From positions 1-46,125 of the forward strand of contig DYQZ01000004.1 in the NCBI GenBank assembly GCA_020719005.1: a stretch of 46,125 nt of DNA, written 5' to 3'. This document shows, piece by piece, positions 37,467 to 46,125 of the stretch; positions within the stretch are counted from its first letter, which is position 1, and each line of letters opens with the position of its first letter. The notes beneath the pieces were generated by a model. That model was not told where the DNA came from. It was given only the letters and a program-made list of their open reading frames with translations, and did no database searches. The stretch comes from Candidatus Omnitrophus sp. (GTDB lineage: Bacteria; Omnitrophota; Gorgyraeia; Zapsychrales; Fredricksoniimonadaceae). The translations under genes and the position numbers were made by a program.

Positions 37467-38581
37467 TCCAGATCATTAAAAAGAACTTGAAGAAAAGCGC
37501 CTCATCAGATCCTCTTGAGGGAAGCGTTCTTTTGCCTGAGACAGCGTTGCCTCGTCTTGAGGCTGAATATCGTCCTCTTGTTCCATCAGATCCATATCCG
37601 CTGCCTAAAGATAATCCATATCGTCGCAAAGAAGGGGGTTTTTCTGAACCTTCGTATGTCTCGGGTGAGAAACTCAAAGCGCTTTATCTGGAATTGCATG
37701 CTTCAGTTCAGTTCGCATTGACCGGCATCATTCATCGGGAAAAGATCGAGGATCTGATCGGACGTATCGTTGATATGTTCATCAATGAGCCGTATAACGA
37801 CCTTCTTTTGCTGGCGTATTCTTTTTCACGCCAGCATTATTTATCGGCGCATATTGCCAATGATGTGATCCTGACAACCGGGTTTGCCCGTAGCCTTGGT
37901 TTCTCGAGGGAGGATATGTGTGACATCGCCTTGTGTGCGTTCACGCATGACCTTGGTATGGTCGGGTCTGAGGGTGCTTCTCAAAAAGGGCAGCAGCTTT
38001 CCTCAGATGATATCAATGATATAAAACAACATCCGTCGCGTGCGGCAGAGATCGTCCGTCCTGTTTTTTCAGAGAAGATCGCCTCCGTTGTTCTTGATGT
38101 GCATGAACGTGAGAACGGGCAGGGATATCCCCGCGGGATACCGGGTGTGCGTATCCACCTTTGGGCAAAGATCATTGCGGTATGTGATGCATTTGAGGCG
38201 CTGGTCCATCCGCGCGTTTTTCGTGCGTCTTACAGTCCTTATGAGGCGATCAAGATCATCATCAAGAAGAAAGATATTCTTTTCGATGACGTCGTTGTAA
38301 GAAGGTTCATCGATTTCTTGTCTATTTATCCGGTCGGTGCTTTTGGATATCTCAATAGCGGCGAGATCGCTATGGTGCTCGGATCATCTCCAGGCTTCCC
38401 GACGCGTCCCAAGGTCAGGGTCCTCGTCAATGAGAACCGTGAGATCGAAGAACAGGGGCGAGTGATCGACCTAGCGGAAAAAGATTTTGTTTATATTGCA
38501 AGTGTTCTGGAGCCCGAAAAAGAAAAAGAGATCCTTCATTTTCTTAATCCCAGAGGTCAGATGAATGTGGATGAGGTCTAA
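37454..38581 (+). CDS. HD-GYP-like phosphohydrolase
   Basis: AFTHDLGMVG, QHPSRAAEIVRPVF, VHERENGQGYPRGIPG and VCDAFEALVHPRVFRASYSPYEAI. Confidence 0.85.
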   Translation: MVRLIQIIKKNLKKSASSDPLEGSVLLPETALPRLEAEYRPLVPSDPYPLPKDNPYRRKEGGFSEPSYVSGEKLKALYLELHASVQFALTGIIHREKIEDLIGRIVDMFINEPYNDLLLLAYSFSRQHYLSAHIANDVILTTGFARSLGFSREDMCDIALCAFTHDLGMVGSEGASQKGQQLSSDDINDIKQHPSRAAEIVRPVFSEKIASVVLDVHERENGQGYPRGIPGVRIHLWAKIIAVCDAFEALVHPRVFRASYSPYEAIKIIIKKKDILFDDVVVRRFIDFLSIYPVGAFGYLNSGEIAMVLGSSPGFPTRPKVRVLVNENREIEEQGRVIDLAEKDFVYIASVLEPEKEKEILHFLNPRGQMNVDEV

Positions 38582-38585
38582 GGAT

Positions 38586-39416
38586 ATGAGAGAACGTGTT
38601 TTATTATTCACGGGTGTGCTACTTTTCTCCTCAGGAGCCCTTTGGGCTCAGGTTCCTGTGTCTGAAGCGATCCGTCAACAAAGCGTCATGGAATACGGGA
38701 AAAAAGTTCTTGGGGAGGGGCAAGCCACTGCCGTAAGCGGACAGATGACCCCCTATGAACGGGATACACGGGAACTTGCGTCCCAGTTACAGGTCGTTTC
38801 TGATAATGAGGATGTCAACTATACGATCGTCAGCGGGGATACCCTGACGATTGCTTTTAGCGACCGGGGGCAGATGGTGCGTGCCGCCTACAAAGTTTCA
38901 CAGTCAGGCGAGATATTTTTGCCGTTGGCTGGTAATATCAAAGTGGCAGGGCTGAACCGTCGTCAGGCGCGTGAACGGGTGGAGGCGATGCTCAAGGAAT
39001 ATATCCGTGAGCCGCGCGTCGGGATGGTCATTAATACGGATGGGCGTGTCATGATCTTCGGCGCGGTGGGAAGTCCGGGTATATTTAATATGACGAATAA
39101 GATGTCGGTCATGGAAGCTATTTTATCGGCGGGTGGCTTTAACAAAGATAAGGCTGAAATGACAAATGTCATCATTATCCGCGGTCCTGTCGAAAAACCG
39201 GTGATCCTGAAATTGAATTTGAAGAAGATGATCACCAAAGGCGACAGGACAGATGATATTGCCGTAAAGCCGGGTGATTTCATTTATCTTCCGACGACCG
39301 TTATCGGCAGCCTCGAACGCTTTTGGGATGTGGCGTCAGGTTTCTTGATGCGCTGGTATGGTCTGGGCGGAAGTCAACCGATCCAGGGTAAAAGCTGGGA
39401 CTGGGGTGGTTTCTAA
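38586..39416 (+). CDS. Polysaccharide biosynthesis/export protein (Wza-like)
   Basis: Signal peptide; NYTIVSGDTLTIAFSDRGQMVRAAYKVSQSGEIFLPLAGNIKVAGLNRRQARERVEAMLKEYIREPRVGM plus a SLBB-like segment. Confidence 0.9.
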   Translation: MRERVLLFTGVLLFSSGALWAQVPVSEAIRQQSVMEYGKKVLGEGQATAVSGQMTPYERDTRELASQLQVVSDNEDVNYTIVSGDTLTIAFSDRGQMVRAAYKVSQSGEIFLPLAGNIKVAGLNRRQARERVEAMLKEYIREPRVGMVINTDGRVMIFGAVGSPGIFNMTNKMSVMEAILSAGGFNKDKAEMTNVIIIRGPVEKPVILKLNLKKMITKGDRTDDIAVKPGDFIYLPTTVIGSLERFWDVASGFLMRWYGLGGSQPIQGKSWDWGGF

Positions 39417-41647
39417 TGGAACAAAATTACGAGATCCCTATTTCTGAATATTGGCGGGTCATGCGAAAACGCCGGATGACGGTCCTGGTCGTTTTTGGCC
39501 TGGTCGTGCTATCGACCGTTTTCTTTACAAAACTTCAGACGCCTGTTTATGTGGCGACCATCGAACTTAAGGTTGAACGGAGCATTCCCTTACAGCAGGC
39601 GCTCTCATCGGCTAAACCCGGTGATGCGACCCTTAAAGGCCTTGATCTTGGCACTGAGCTCAGGCTTTTTAAGAGCCTGAATATGTTAAGCAAGGTGGTT
39701 GAAAAGGTTGAGGTCCTGCCTGTTGAACCGGAGCGCAGAGCCCAGGCCTTGCATTCATTGGCCATGAGTTATCAGCGCAGGATCCGTGTTGAGCAGATCC
39801 CAGATACGACCATCATCACCATTACAGTGACGGCGGAAAGCCCGGAGAAAGCCGTGCTTGTGGCGAGCGCGGTCGCTGATGTTTATATGGTCGAGAACAC
39901 CCTCGGGAAGCGCCATCAGCTTGAGGCGGTATTAAAGTATGTGGATGCTCAGATCGCTCAGTACAGTCAGGAGATCGAAGCGTCTGAAGGCCGCCTTCTT
40001 AAATTCAAACAGGACGAAAAAGTCTTTGCGGTCACGCCCGAGATCAAAGCTAATCTTGACCGTATCAGTGTGGAGCGCACCTTTGAGTTTGAAGGCGAGA
40101 TGCTTTCGATCGATGCTGACCTTAAGACACTCGACGGATTGATCGCGCAAAAGAAAGCATCAGGCGACTCGTTCATGTCTGCGGATGATCTTGCGAATAA
40201 TTTTATCTTCACCGGGCTTAAACGCCGGCTTATTCAGCTGGAGTTTGAGCGGTTCCTTTTGTTGGTCGATTATACCGAGAAACACCCTGTCGTTATCGAG
40301 AAGGATACGGTCATTGCCTCGGTCAAGACCAGGATGATCGACATGATCAAGGGGGCGGTGGCCAAGCCGTTTGATGCCGAGATGGAGGCCAACCTTTCAT
40401 TCGTATTGAAGAAATTGTTCCTCGAAAGCCGCCGTGAAGTGTTATACCGCACGATCAATAAATACTATAATGACGAGGGTGCGTTGTCCTCTAATCAGAA
40501 GGATTATGTCAAACTCACACGTGAGCAGGAACGGCTCATGACCGCCTATAATAATTTGTTATCAAATCGTGAAGAAACGCGGCTTTCCATCGCTGGAACA
40601 GATGATCAGTCAGTTTCGATCGTTTCCCAGGCTAATGCCTCAAGGGACCCGATCTCGCCAAATGTGAAATTGAATTTTCTGGTCAGTATTGTTGCGGGGC
40701 TTCTGATGGGGCTGATGGCGGCGTTTATTCAGGAGAGCATGGACACGACGATCAACACGATCACGGATGTCGAGACCAAGTTGAACCTTGCTGTGCTCGG
40801 GATCATCCCGCTCATGAAAGGGGATGACACGCTTATTGTGTCCCAAGATGGGGTTGAAAAAACAGTTCCGCGTATTGACGGGCTTGTTACGTTCTACGAA
40901 CCCAGATCATGGCTTGCCCAAAGTTTTAAGATCCTTCGGACCAATTTGCTGCAGGTGATGAAGAATGGTGACAAGAAGGTCATCATGTTCACGAGTTCAG
41001 AGCAGCAGGAAGGAAAGTCAACGGTCATCGCGAATGTGGCGATCTCCATGGCGCAGCTCGGGAAAAAGACCGTGCTGTTAGGGATGAACCTGCGCCGCCC
41101 GACGCTCTACAAACGTTTTGGTCTTAAAAGAGAGCCGGGGTCAACGGATGTTCTTCTTGGTAAAGTGACATGGCAGGAGGTCCTAAAAGGATCGACCGAT
41201 ATCCTGGCGGGCGGGCTTGATGTGGATAAGTTACTTAAAATGCCGGGGCTTGATAATCTGAGGATCATCACCGCCGGGCATTCCATTGATAATATATCCG
41301 AGCTCATCAATTCATCTGCGTTTGATATCTTGATCGCTGACCTGAAAAAGAATTTTGATATTGTCCTTATTGATTGTCCGCCTATTTTGCCTGTTCCTGA
41401 TTCCATGACCATGGCCGGCCGTGTCGACGGTGTTGTGATGGTCTATAAAGTCGGGAAAACATCGCGTGATGTGCTGAAGATGGCGAAATCCCGTCTTGAG
41501 CATGTGAAGGCCCCGGTACTCGGGATCGTACTTAATCAGATCACGGGAGAAGAGCAGGTGGGCGCTTCCGCCTATCATTTCCGTGAATATGTGGAAACAA
41601 AGAACAAGTCTTCTTTTTCTCCGTTCAACTGGTTCTCCAGAGGATAG
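39416..41647 (+). CDS. Wzc-like chain-length determinant fused to a CpsD/CapB-type ATPase domain
   Basis: Wzz N-terminus, GNVR-type transmembrane region NVKLNFLVSIVAGLLMGLMAAF, Walker A EQQEGKSTVIANVA, Walker B FDIVLIDCPPILPVPDS. Confidence 0.9.
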   Translation: MEQNYEIPISEYWRVMRKRRMTVLVVFGLVVLSTVFFTKLQTPVYVATIELKVERSIPLQQALSSAKPGDATLKGLDLGTELRLFKSLNMLSKVVEKVEVLPVEPERRAQALHSLAMSYQRRIRVEQIPDTTIITITVTAESPEKAVLVASAVADVYMVENTLGKRHQLEAVLKYVDAQIAQYSQEIEASEGRLLKFKQDEKVFAVTPEIKANLDRISVERTFEFEGEMLSIDADLKTLDGLIAQKKASGDSFMSADDLANNFIFTGLKRRLIQLEFERFLLLVDYTEKHPVVIEKDTVIASVKTRMIDMIKGAVAKPFDAEMEANLSFVLKKLFLESRREVLYRTINKYYNDEGALSSNQKDYVKLTREQERLMTAYNNLLSNREETRLSIAGTDDQSVSIVSQANASRDPISPNVKLNFLVSIVAGLLMGLMAAFIQESMDTTINTITDVETKLNLAVLGIIPLMKGDDTLIVSQDGVEKTVPRIDGLVTFYEPRSWLAQSFKILRTNLLQVMKNGDKKVIMFTSSEQQEGKSTVIANVAISMAQLGKKTVLLGMNLRRPTLYKRFGLKREPGSTDVLLGKVTWQEVLKGSTDILAGGLDVDKLLKMPGLDNLRIITAGHSIDNISELINSSAFDILIADLKKNFDIVLIDCPPILPVPDSMTMAGRVDGVVMVYKVGKTSRDVLKMAKSRLEHVKAPVLGIVLNQITGEEQVGASAYHFREYVETKNKSSFSPFNWFSRG

Positions 41648-41648
41648 C

Positions 41649-43184
41649 GTGTTCTTCAGGACTGATAGTTCCTTCAACCGTGACGGTTTTTCCATACGGG
41701 GGCAGGCCTCACCGGCTGTGCTCTTGTTGGTCGGGATGTTGGGATTGGCGGGTCTCTTTTTCGGTCAGTTCATTGCAACAGCGCCGGCTGCCGCACCGCT
41801 GGTGATGGTCATCGCGTTGTTCGTCTTCGGTGTGGCGTTCTTTCGCATGGATCTGGCGCTGGTGTTCGTTATTCTGGCCATGTTATTGTCACCTGAGATC
41901 AGCGCGGGCGCTGTGGGAACGCGCGCTATCGCGATCCGTATCGAGGACGTCCTCATCGTTGTCCTGGGGATCGCATGGTTCGCGAAAGCATCTGTCCTCA
42001 AGGGCCTTGAGATCATCCCGCATACGTCCTTGAATGCCTTCATCGGGATCTATATCGGTTGTTTCTTCATATCAACGTTCCAGGGGATCATTACTATCGG
42101 TGGGAACCCGTTCAAGGCCATGTTCTATGCGCTTAAATACCTTGAATATTTTATTTTGTTCTTTCTGGTCGCCGGGACCGTGCGCCGCCGTAAAACAGCG
42201 GTAGTGTTCATCACGGCACTTCTTATCACGTTCTTCGTGGTCAATGTTTATGCGTTCACGCAGATAGGAACAGGCCGCGTCTCAGCCCCTTTTGAAGGCC
42301 CTTCCGGTGAGCCGAATACATTGGGAGGCTATCAGGTCCTGATGTTATGTGTGACATTGGGAATATTGTGTCATGCCTCTTCAAAGACATTGAGCGTGCT
42401 CCTTTCGCTGTTGGCACTTTCATGTATTTGGCCGTTTCTGCATACGCTGTCGCGTGCATCGTATGTGGCACTTGTTCCGGCTTATTTGGCGCTAGTGTTC
42501 TATTGCAGGACGCCGCGTAAAATACCGCTTATCATGATCATGCTGCTTGCGGTCTCCGTCGGTCTTCTTTTTATGCCTGAGCCTGTCAAAGAGCGTTTGG
42601 CTTATACGTTCAATGCGCCGGCGCAGGCAGGGATCACACCGGTCAAGATCTTTGGACTAACGCTTGATCCGTCTTCTTCAACACGTTGGCTCGACTGGTT
42701 GCGTGCATTTGATTATTGGAAAGCAGCACCGTTCTTTGGTTATGGTCTGGCAGGGGTCTCTTTTCTGGATAGTCAGTATGTGAATAATATGATCGAGCTC
42801 GGTGCGTTTGGTTTTGTTTCTTTTGCGTTATTGGTCTGGTTCCTTCATCGTCAGACGATCAAGGTATATCGGAATATCCAGGACCCATTGGGCAAGGGGC
42901 TTGCCCTTGGTTTTGCCGCCGGGAACATCGGGATGATCGTTCATGCGTTGACGGCGAACACGTTCATTCTTATCCGTATCATGGAGCCTTACTGGCTGAT
43001 AGCGGCGCTTATCATGGTGTGGCCGAGGATCGAGGCATTGTCACAAGTGAATACGGGAGAGGCTTATGGCGGATCATCAACAGCGTCGGCAGAAGAGCCT
43101 GTTGTTCGTCTTTCTGAAAAAAGCACTAAGCGCGTGCGTAATGTGGATATGTTGCTTAAAGATCGTAATATCGACGGGACATGA
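41649..43184 (+). CDS. O-antigen ligase/polymerase-family polytopic membrane protein
   Basis: GTG start about 41649; about 10-12 hydrophobic segments and the Wzy_C-type region LHTLSRASYVALVPAYLAL...GYGLAGVSFLDSQYVNNMIELGAFG. Confidence 0.82.
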   Translation: MFFRTDSSFNRDGFSIRGQASPAVLLLVGMLGLAGLFFGQFIATAPAAAPLVMVIALFVFGVAFFRMDLALVFVILAMLLSPEISAGAVGTRAIAIRIEDVLIVVLGIAWFAKASVLKGLEIIPHTSLNAFIGIYIGCFFISTFQGIITIGGNPFKAMFYALKYLEYFILFFLVAGTVRRRKTAVVFITALLITFFVVNVYAFTQIGTGRVSAPFEGPSGEPNTLGGYQVLMLCVTLGILCHASSKTLSVLLSLLALSCIWPFLHTLSRASYVALVPAYLALVFYCRTPRKIPLIMIMLLAVSVGLLFMPEPVKERLAYTFNAPAQAGITPVKIFGLTLDPSSSTRWLDWLRAFDYWKAAPFFGYGLAGVSFLDSQYVNNMIELGAFGFVSFALLVWFLHRQTIKVYRNIQDPLGKGLALGFAAGNIGMIVHALTANTFILIRIMEPYWLIAALIMVWPRIEALSQVNTGEAYGGSSTASAEEPVVRLSEKSTKRVRNVDMLLKDRNIDGT

Positions 43185-44017
43185 AAATGCGCATCAATGT
43201 ATATGAACCAAATAAAGTTTTTAAGCTGGGGCTAAATGTTTGGCCTGTTATGGTCAGTGAACTATGGGAGGCAAGAGAACTTGTTGTCCGTCTTTTTATC
43301 AGGAATTTGTCTGCGCGTCATAAGCAGTCTTTGCTCGGCATTGCTTGGTCATTTATCGTGCCTTTCGTGGCGATCGGCACATTCGTGCTGTTGAAGCGTG
43401 CGGGTATTTTAGCGATAGGGGATACGAACGTCCCGTATCCGTTGTTCGCGCTCTTGGGGCTGACATTATGGCAGTTCTTTGCAGGTGGGATATCGCTCGG
43501 CTGTAATGCGCTCATTGAGGCCGGGGATATGATCGCCAAGGTCAAGTTCCCCCGGGAAGTGCTGGTCCTTGCTTCATTAGCACAGGCGTTCTTTGAATTG
43601 CTTATTAAGTTGGGACTTATTGCGGCGGTTTGTGTTTATTATGGTTTTCTGCCGCCGTGGACAGCGGTGTTGGCTATTATGGCACTGGTGCCGTTGGTGT
43701 TCCTTACCACGGCTCTGGCGCTCTTGTTATCATTGGCTAATGCGGTCTTTCGGGATGTGGCGCAGGTCGTCATGTTCGTGACCACTTTCTGGATGTTCCT
43801 CACTCCTGTTTTATATCCTCCTTCGGGTAAGAGCGCGTGGTTATTCGCATTGAACCCGATGACCATTTTTATTCAAGTGCCGCGGGACCTGTTCTTGTAT
43901 GGAAAAACAGCTGACCCTCTAGGATTTATGGCGGCATCACTCGGAGCATTTATTCTTTTTTTATGTGCATGGCGGGTGTTCTATCTGGTTGAAACAAAGA
44001 TACCGGAGCGTTTGTAA
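43181..44017 (+). CDS. ABC-2 type polysaccharide export permease (Wzm-like)
   Basis: RHKQSLLGIAWSFIVPF, REVLVLASLAQAFFELLIKL and FLTPVLYPPSGKSAWLFALNPMTIFIQVPRDLFLYG. Confidence 0.92.
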   Translation: MKMRINVYEPNKVFKLGLNVWPVMVSELWEARELVVRLFIRNLSARHKQSLLGIAWSFIVPFVAIGTFVLLKRAGILAIGDTNVPYPLFALLGLTLWQFFAGGISLGCNALIEAGDMIAKVKFPREVLVLASLAQAFFELLIKLGLIAAVCVYYGFLPPWTAVLAIMALVPLVFLTTALALLLSLANAVFRDVAQVVMFVTTFWMFLTPVLYPPSGKSAWLFALNPMTIFIQVPRDLFLYGKTADPLGFMAASLGAFILFLCAWRVFYLVETKIPERL

Positions 44018-44019
44018 CG

Positions 44020-45240
44020 ATGGCGATCGCGATACGTTCTCTACAGGCAGGCAAGAAATTCTCAAAGACCCTTAAGCAGATGATGCTTTATGGCGCCCGG
44101 GATATGGCCGCGGCCGTTATCGACGGGGGAAGAGTACCGTCCACCAATCTGCGTCTGGGGGAGTTCTGGGCAGTGAAGGATGTATCTTTTGAGCTTAAGC
44201 AGGGAGGGTCGCTTGGGATCATTGGTGCGAATGGTTCAGGCAAGACAACGCTTCTTAGGATGCTCAACGGTATTTTTATGCCTGATGACGGACAGATCGA
44301 GACGCGCGGGCGCGTTGGAGGGCTTATCCATGTAGGCGCGGGATTCCATCCTATGCTGAGCGGCCGTGAGAATATTTATATCAATGGCGCGATCCTCGGC
44401 ATGTCGATGAAGATGATACGTCAGAAGTTTGATGCTATTGCGGCATTTGCAGACTTAGGGGATTTTCTTGATGCCCCTGTGAAGCAATACTCTTCTGGCA
44501 TGTATGTGCGCCTTGGGTTTGCGATCGCGGTTCACAGTGAGGCGGACATTCTTTTACTGGATGAAGTCCTCGCTGTGGGGGACCGTGATTTTCAGCTGAA
44601 ATGCTATCAGAAACTCAATGAACTTCGTCGTAACGGAGCGACCATTGTTTTTGTGTCGCACAATGAATATTCCATCCGTGAGATGACGGAGCACTGTTTG
44701 TATCTGTGTAAAGGAAGCCCTGCTTTCTTTGGTCCGAGTGAAGAGGCGATCAGTTGTTATTTAAAAGATGTTTATACCCAGCGCGCTGCGATTATGTCGG
44801 CGGAGAGGCCTTCTGTTGGAGCATCAAAGGCTTTTATCAGAGGGTTGTGTTTCCGGGATGCGGCGGGTGCTGTTGTTGAAAGTGTTGATTCAGGCAGTCC
44901 CTTGACGATCGATGTTGAGATGGAATTCAAGGGTCCGCTCGACCATGCGATCGTAGGGGTTAATTTTTATAATGAAGAGGGGTTGGTCTATGGTGCCAAT
45001 TCTTCCTATGAAAAAGTAATACTGCCTTCTTTTGCGCCAGGGCGTGCCACTGTGAGGATCTCACTGCCGCGTTTTGATCTGCCGTCGCGTAATTATCGCG
45101 TTTCGGTATCGCTGGCGCAAGGCATGGATACTGATTTTCTGGATGTTCATCATATGGCGTATTCATTCGTGGTTGCTCGTGCCAAAGACGCGCGGGGTGT
45201 TGTCAAATTTCCGACGCAGTGGTCGGTGATCAGGACTTAG
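44020..45240 (+). CDS. ABC polysaccharide exporter ATPase (Wzt-like) with C-terminal substrate-binding domain
   Basis: GANGSGKTTLLRMLNGIF, QYSSGMYVRLGFAIAVHSEADILLLDEVLAVGD, and a ~150-aa beta-rich C-terminal domain. Confidence 0.93.
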   Translation: MAIAIRSLQAGKKFSKTLKQMMLYGARDMAAAVIDGGRVPSTNLRLGEFWAVKDVSFELKQGGSLGIIGANGSGKTTLLRMLNGIFMPDDGQIETRGRVGGLIHVGAGFHPMLSGRENIYINGAILGMSMKMIRQKFDAIAAFADLGDFLDAPVKQYSSGMYVRLGFAIAVHSEADILLLDEVLAVGDRDFQLKCYQKLNELRRNGATIVFVSHNEYSIREMTEHCLYLCKGSPAFFGPSEEAISCYLKDVYTQRAAIMSAERPSVGASKAFIRGLCFRDAAGAVVESVDSGSPLTIDVEMEFKGPLDHAIVGVNFYNEEGLVYGANSSYEKVILPSFAPGRATVRISLPRFDLPSRNYRVSVSLAQGMDTDFLDVHHMAYSFVVARAKDARGVVKFPTQWSVIRT

Positions 45241-45248
45241 AAAATCTT

Positions 45249-45890
45249 ATGAAAATACAAAAGATATGTGTCAAGGCCCGCCGGAGGATAGTGTCTTGTT
45301 TATACGGCTTTTGGGTCCCTCCGTATGACGGGATGATGGATGAACGGCGATGCCGTTTTTTGTATGATCTGATCATTCGGCATCTTCCGAAGAATGGCCT
45401 TGCGGTTGAGATCGGTGTGTTCAAGGGATGTTCAACGGCCTGGGTCGCTGCTGCTTCCCGTCGAAAGAAAGCGCGAGGGGTTGTTGCGATCGATCTTTTT
45501 ACGGGGACGCCATCTTGGGGAGAGACATGGGATACGTATCCTGAATTCATGAAAAGGCTTGAACGCAATGCTTTTAAAGACCTGGTCCGTGTTAAACGCG
45601 GGGATTCACACCAGATCGCGTTAAGTTGGAAAAAAGAAGAAGAGATCGATCTCTTGCACATTGATGGTGATCATTCCGAGGAAGGCGCGTGCCGTGATGT
45701 TACGGATTATGTGCCGTTGCTTGCAAGAAGCGGCATCATTGTTCTTGATGACCATGACGCGCTTCATCCTGGGGTATTGAAAGCGGGCCAGTTGTTAGGG
45801 TCTTTAGGATTTGAGGAGTTGTCATGCGTTCGCGGGGACCTTATGAAGGGCGGCGGAAGCATGGCGTTCCAAAGAAAGAGGGTGGTCTGA
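45249..45890 (+). CDS. SAM-dependent methyltransferase (Methyltransf_24-like)
   Basis: GLAVEIGVFKGCSTAWVAAA, IDLLHIDGDHSEEGACRDVTDY and GIIVLDDHDALHPGV. Confidence 0.82.
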   Translation: MKIQKICVKARRRIVSCLYGFWVPPYDGMMDERRCRFLYDLIIRHLPKNGLAVEIGVFKGCSTAWVAAASRRKKARGVVAIDLFTGTPSWGETWDTYPEFMKRLERNAFKDLVRVKRGDSHQIALSWKKEEEIDLLHIDGDHSEEGACRDVTDYVPLLARSGIIVLDDHDALHPGVLKAGQLLGSLGFEELSCVRGDLMKGGGSMAFQRKRVV

Positions 45891-46125
45891 TGCCTGTGCT
45901 TGCCGTGATCCCCAGTGATCCTATCGAGGAGTATCTTTCCGGCGGGATCGACCATTTGATGGATTATTATAATCCACGCCGTTTTTTTGATAAGGTTTAC
46001 GTTCTTTCTCCTCTTGAAAAGAGGGAGCACGAAATAGACGGGCTGAGAATTATTCCGACGAAAGATAAACAGTTGCCGTCAAGGCTGAGCGATCTTGAAG
46101 TGGACCTTGTCAGGGCTTACGGCGG
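45890..46125 (+). CDS. N-terminal part of a probable glycosyltransferase, truncated by the window end
   Basis: MPVLAVIPSDPIEEYLSGGIDHLMDYYNPRRFFDKVYVLSPLEKREHEIDGLRIIP; ATG overlaps the preceding stop. Confidence 0.5.
   Translation, partial: MPVLAVIPSDPIEEYLSGGIDHLMDYYNPRRFFDKVYVLSPLEKREHEIDGLRIIPTKDKQLPSRLSDLEVDLVRAYG

Noticed and set aside
26-46125. CRISPR array, prophage, toxin-antitoxin or known anti-phage system
   Set aside because: No regularly spaced direct repeats, phage structural genes, integrase or transposase motifs were seen. The AAA/DUF4143 ATPase alone is not evidence of defence.

Overview
This 46 kb window is chromosomal-type bacterial DNA. It is dense and almost entirely on the + strand, and it shows no CRISPR array, rRNA, tRNA or recognisable transposase. 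From left to right it contains: (1) the end of an NADH-linked [FeFe]-hydrogenase locus, with a HydB/NuoF-like C-terminus, a HydA split by a frameshift, a PAS-containing putatively sensory [FeFe] hydrogenase and a SpoIIE/PP2C-type phosphatase; (2) an apparently inserted cassette (M28 peptidase, small membrane protein, alpha/beta hydrolase, MarR regulator) followed by a second, diverged copy of the last 46 bp of the phosphatase gene; (3) assorted housekeeping genes: AAA/DUF4143 ATPase, CorA, a chemotaxis receptor, a 5'-truncated photolyase, a radical SAM protein, NrdD/NrdG, a cold-shock protein, MntP and AlkD; (4) a translationally coupled pair of secreted coiled-coil proteins, the second a 4119-aa giant; (5) a surface-polysaccharide synthesis and export locus: WecA-like, ExeA-like ATPase, HD-GYP, Wza, Wzc-like, O-antigen ligase/polymerase, Wzm/Wzt, methyltransferase and the start of one more gene. 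The strongest candidate for something undescribed is the giant protein. It carries about 23 copies of a two-proline hinge, [SA][LIV]Px[KR][LVI]x5PLxxx[IVA], plus about nine one-proline variants. Where hinges are close neighbours, the spacing is 78 residues or 78 plus small combinations of 4 and 7. The spacing between the two hinge prolines steps through 9, 13 and 17. This suggests a heptad/stutter-quantised segmented fibre. A phylum such as Omnitrophota (OP3) is a plausible source, but that is only a guess from gene content. All family calls come from reading motifs; no database search was run.
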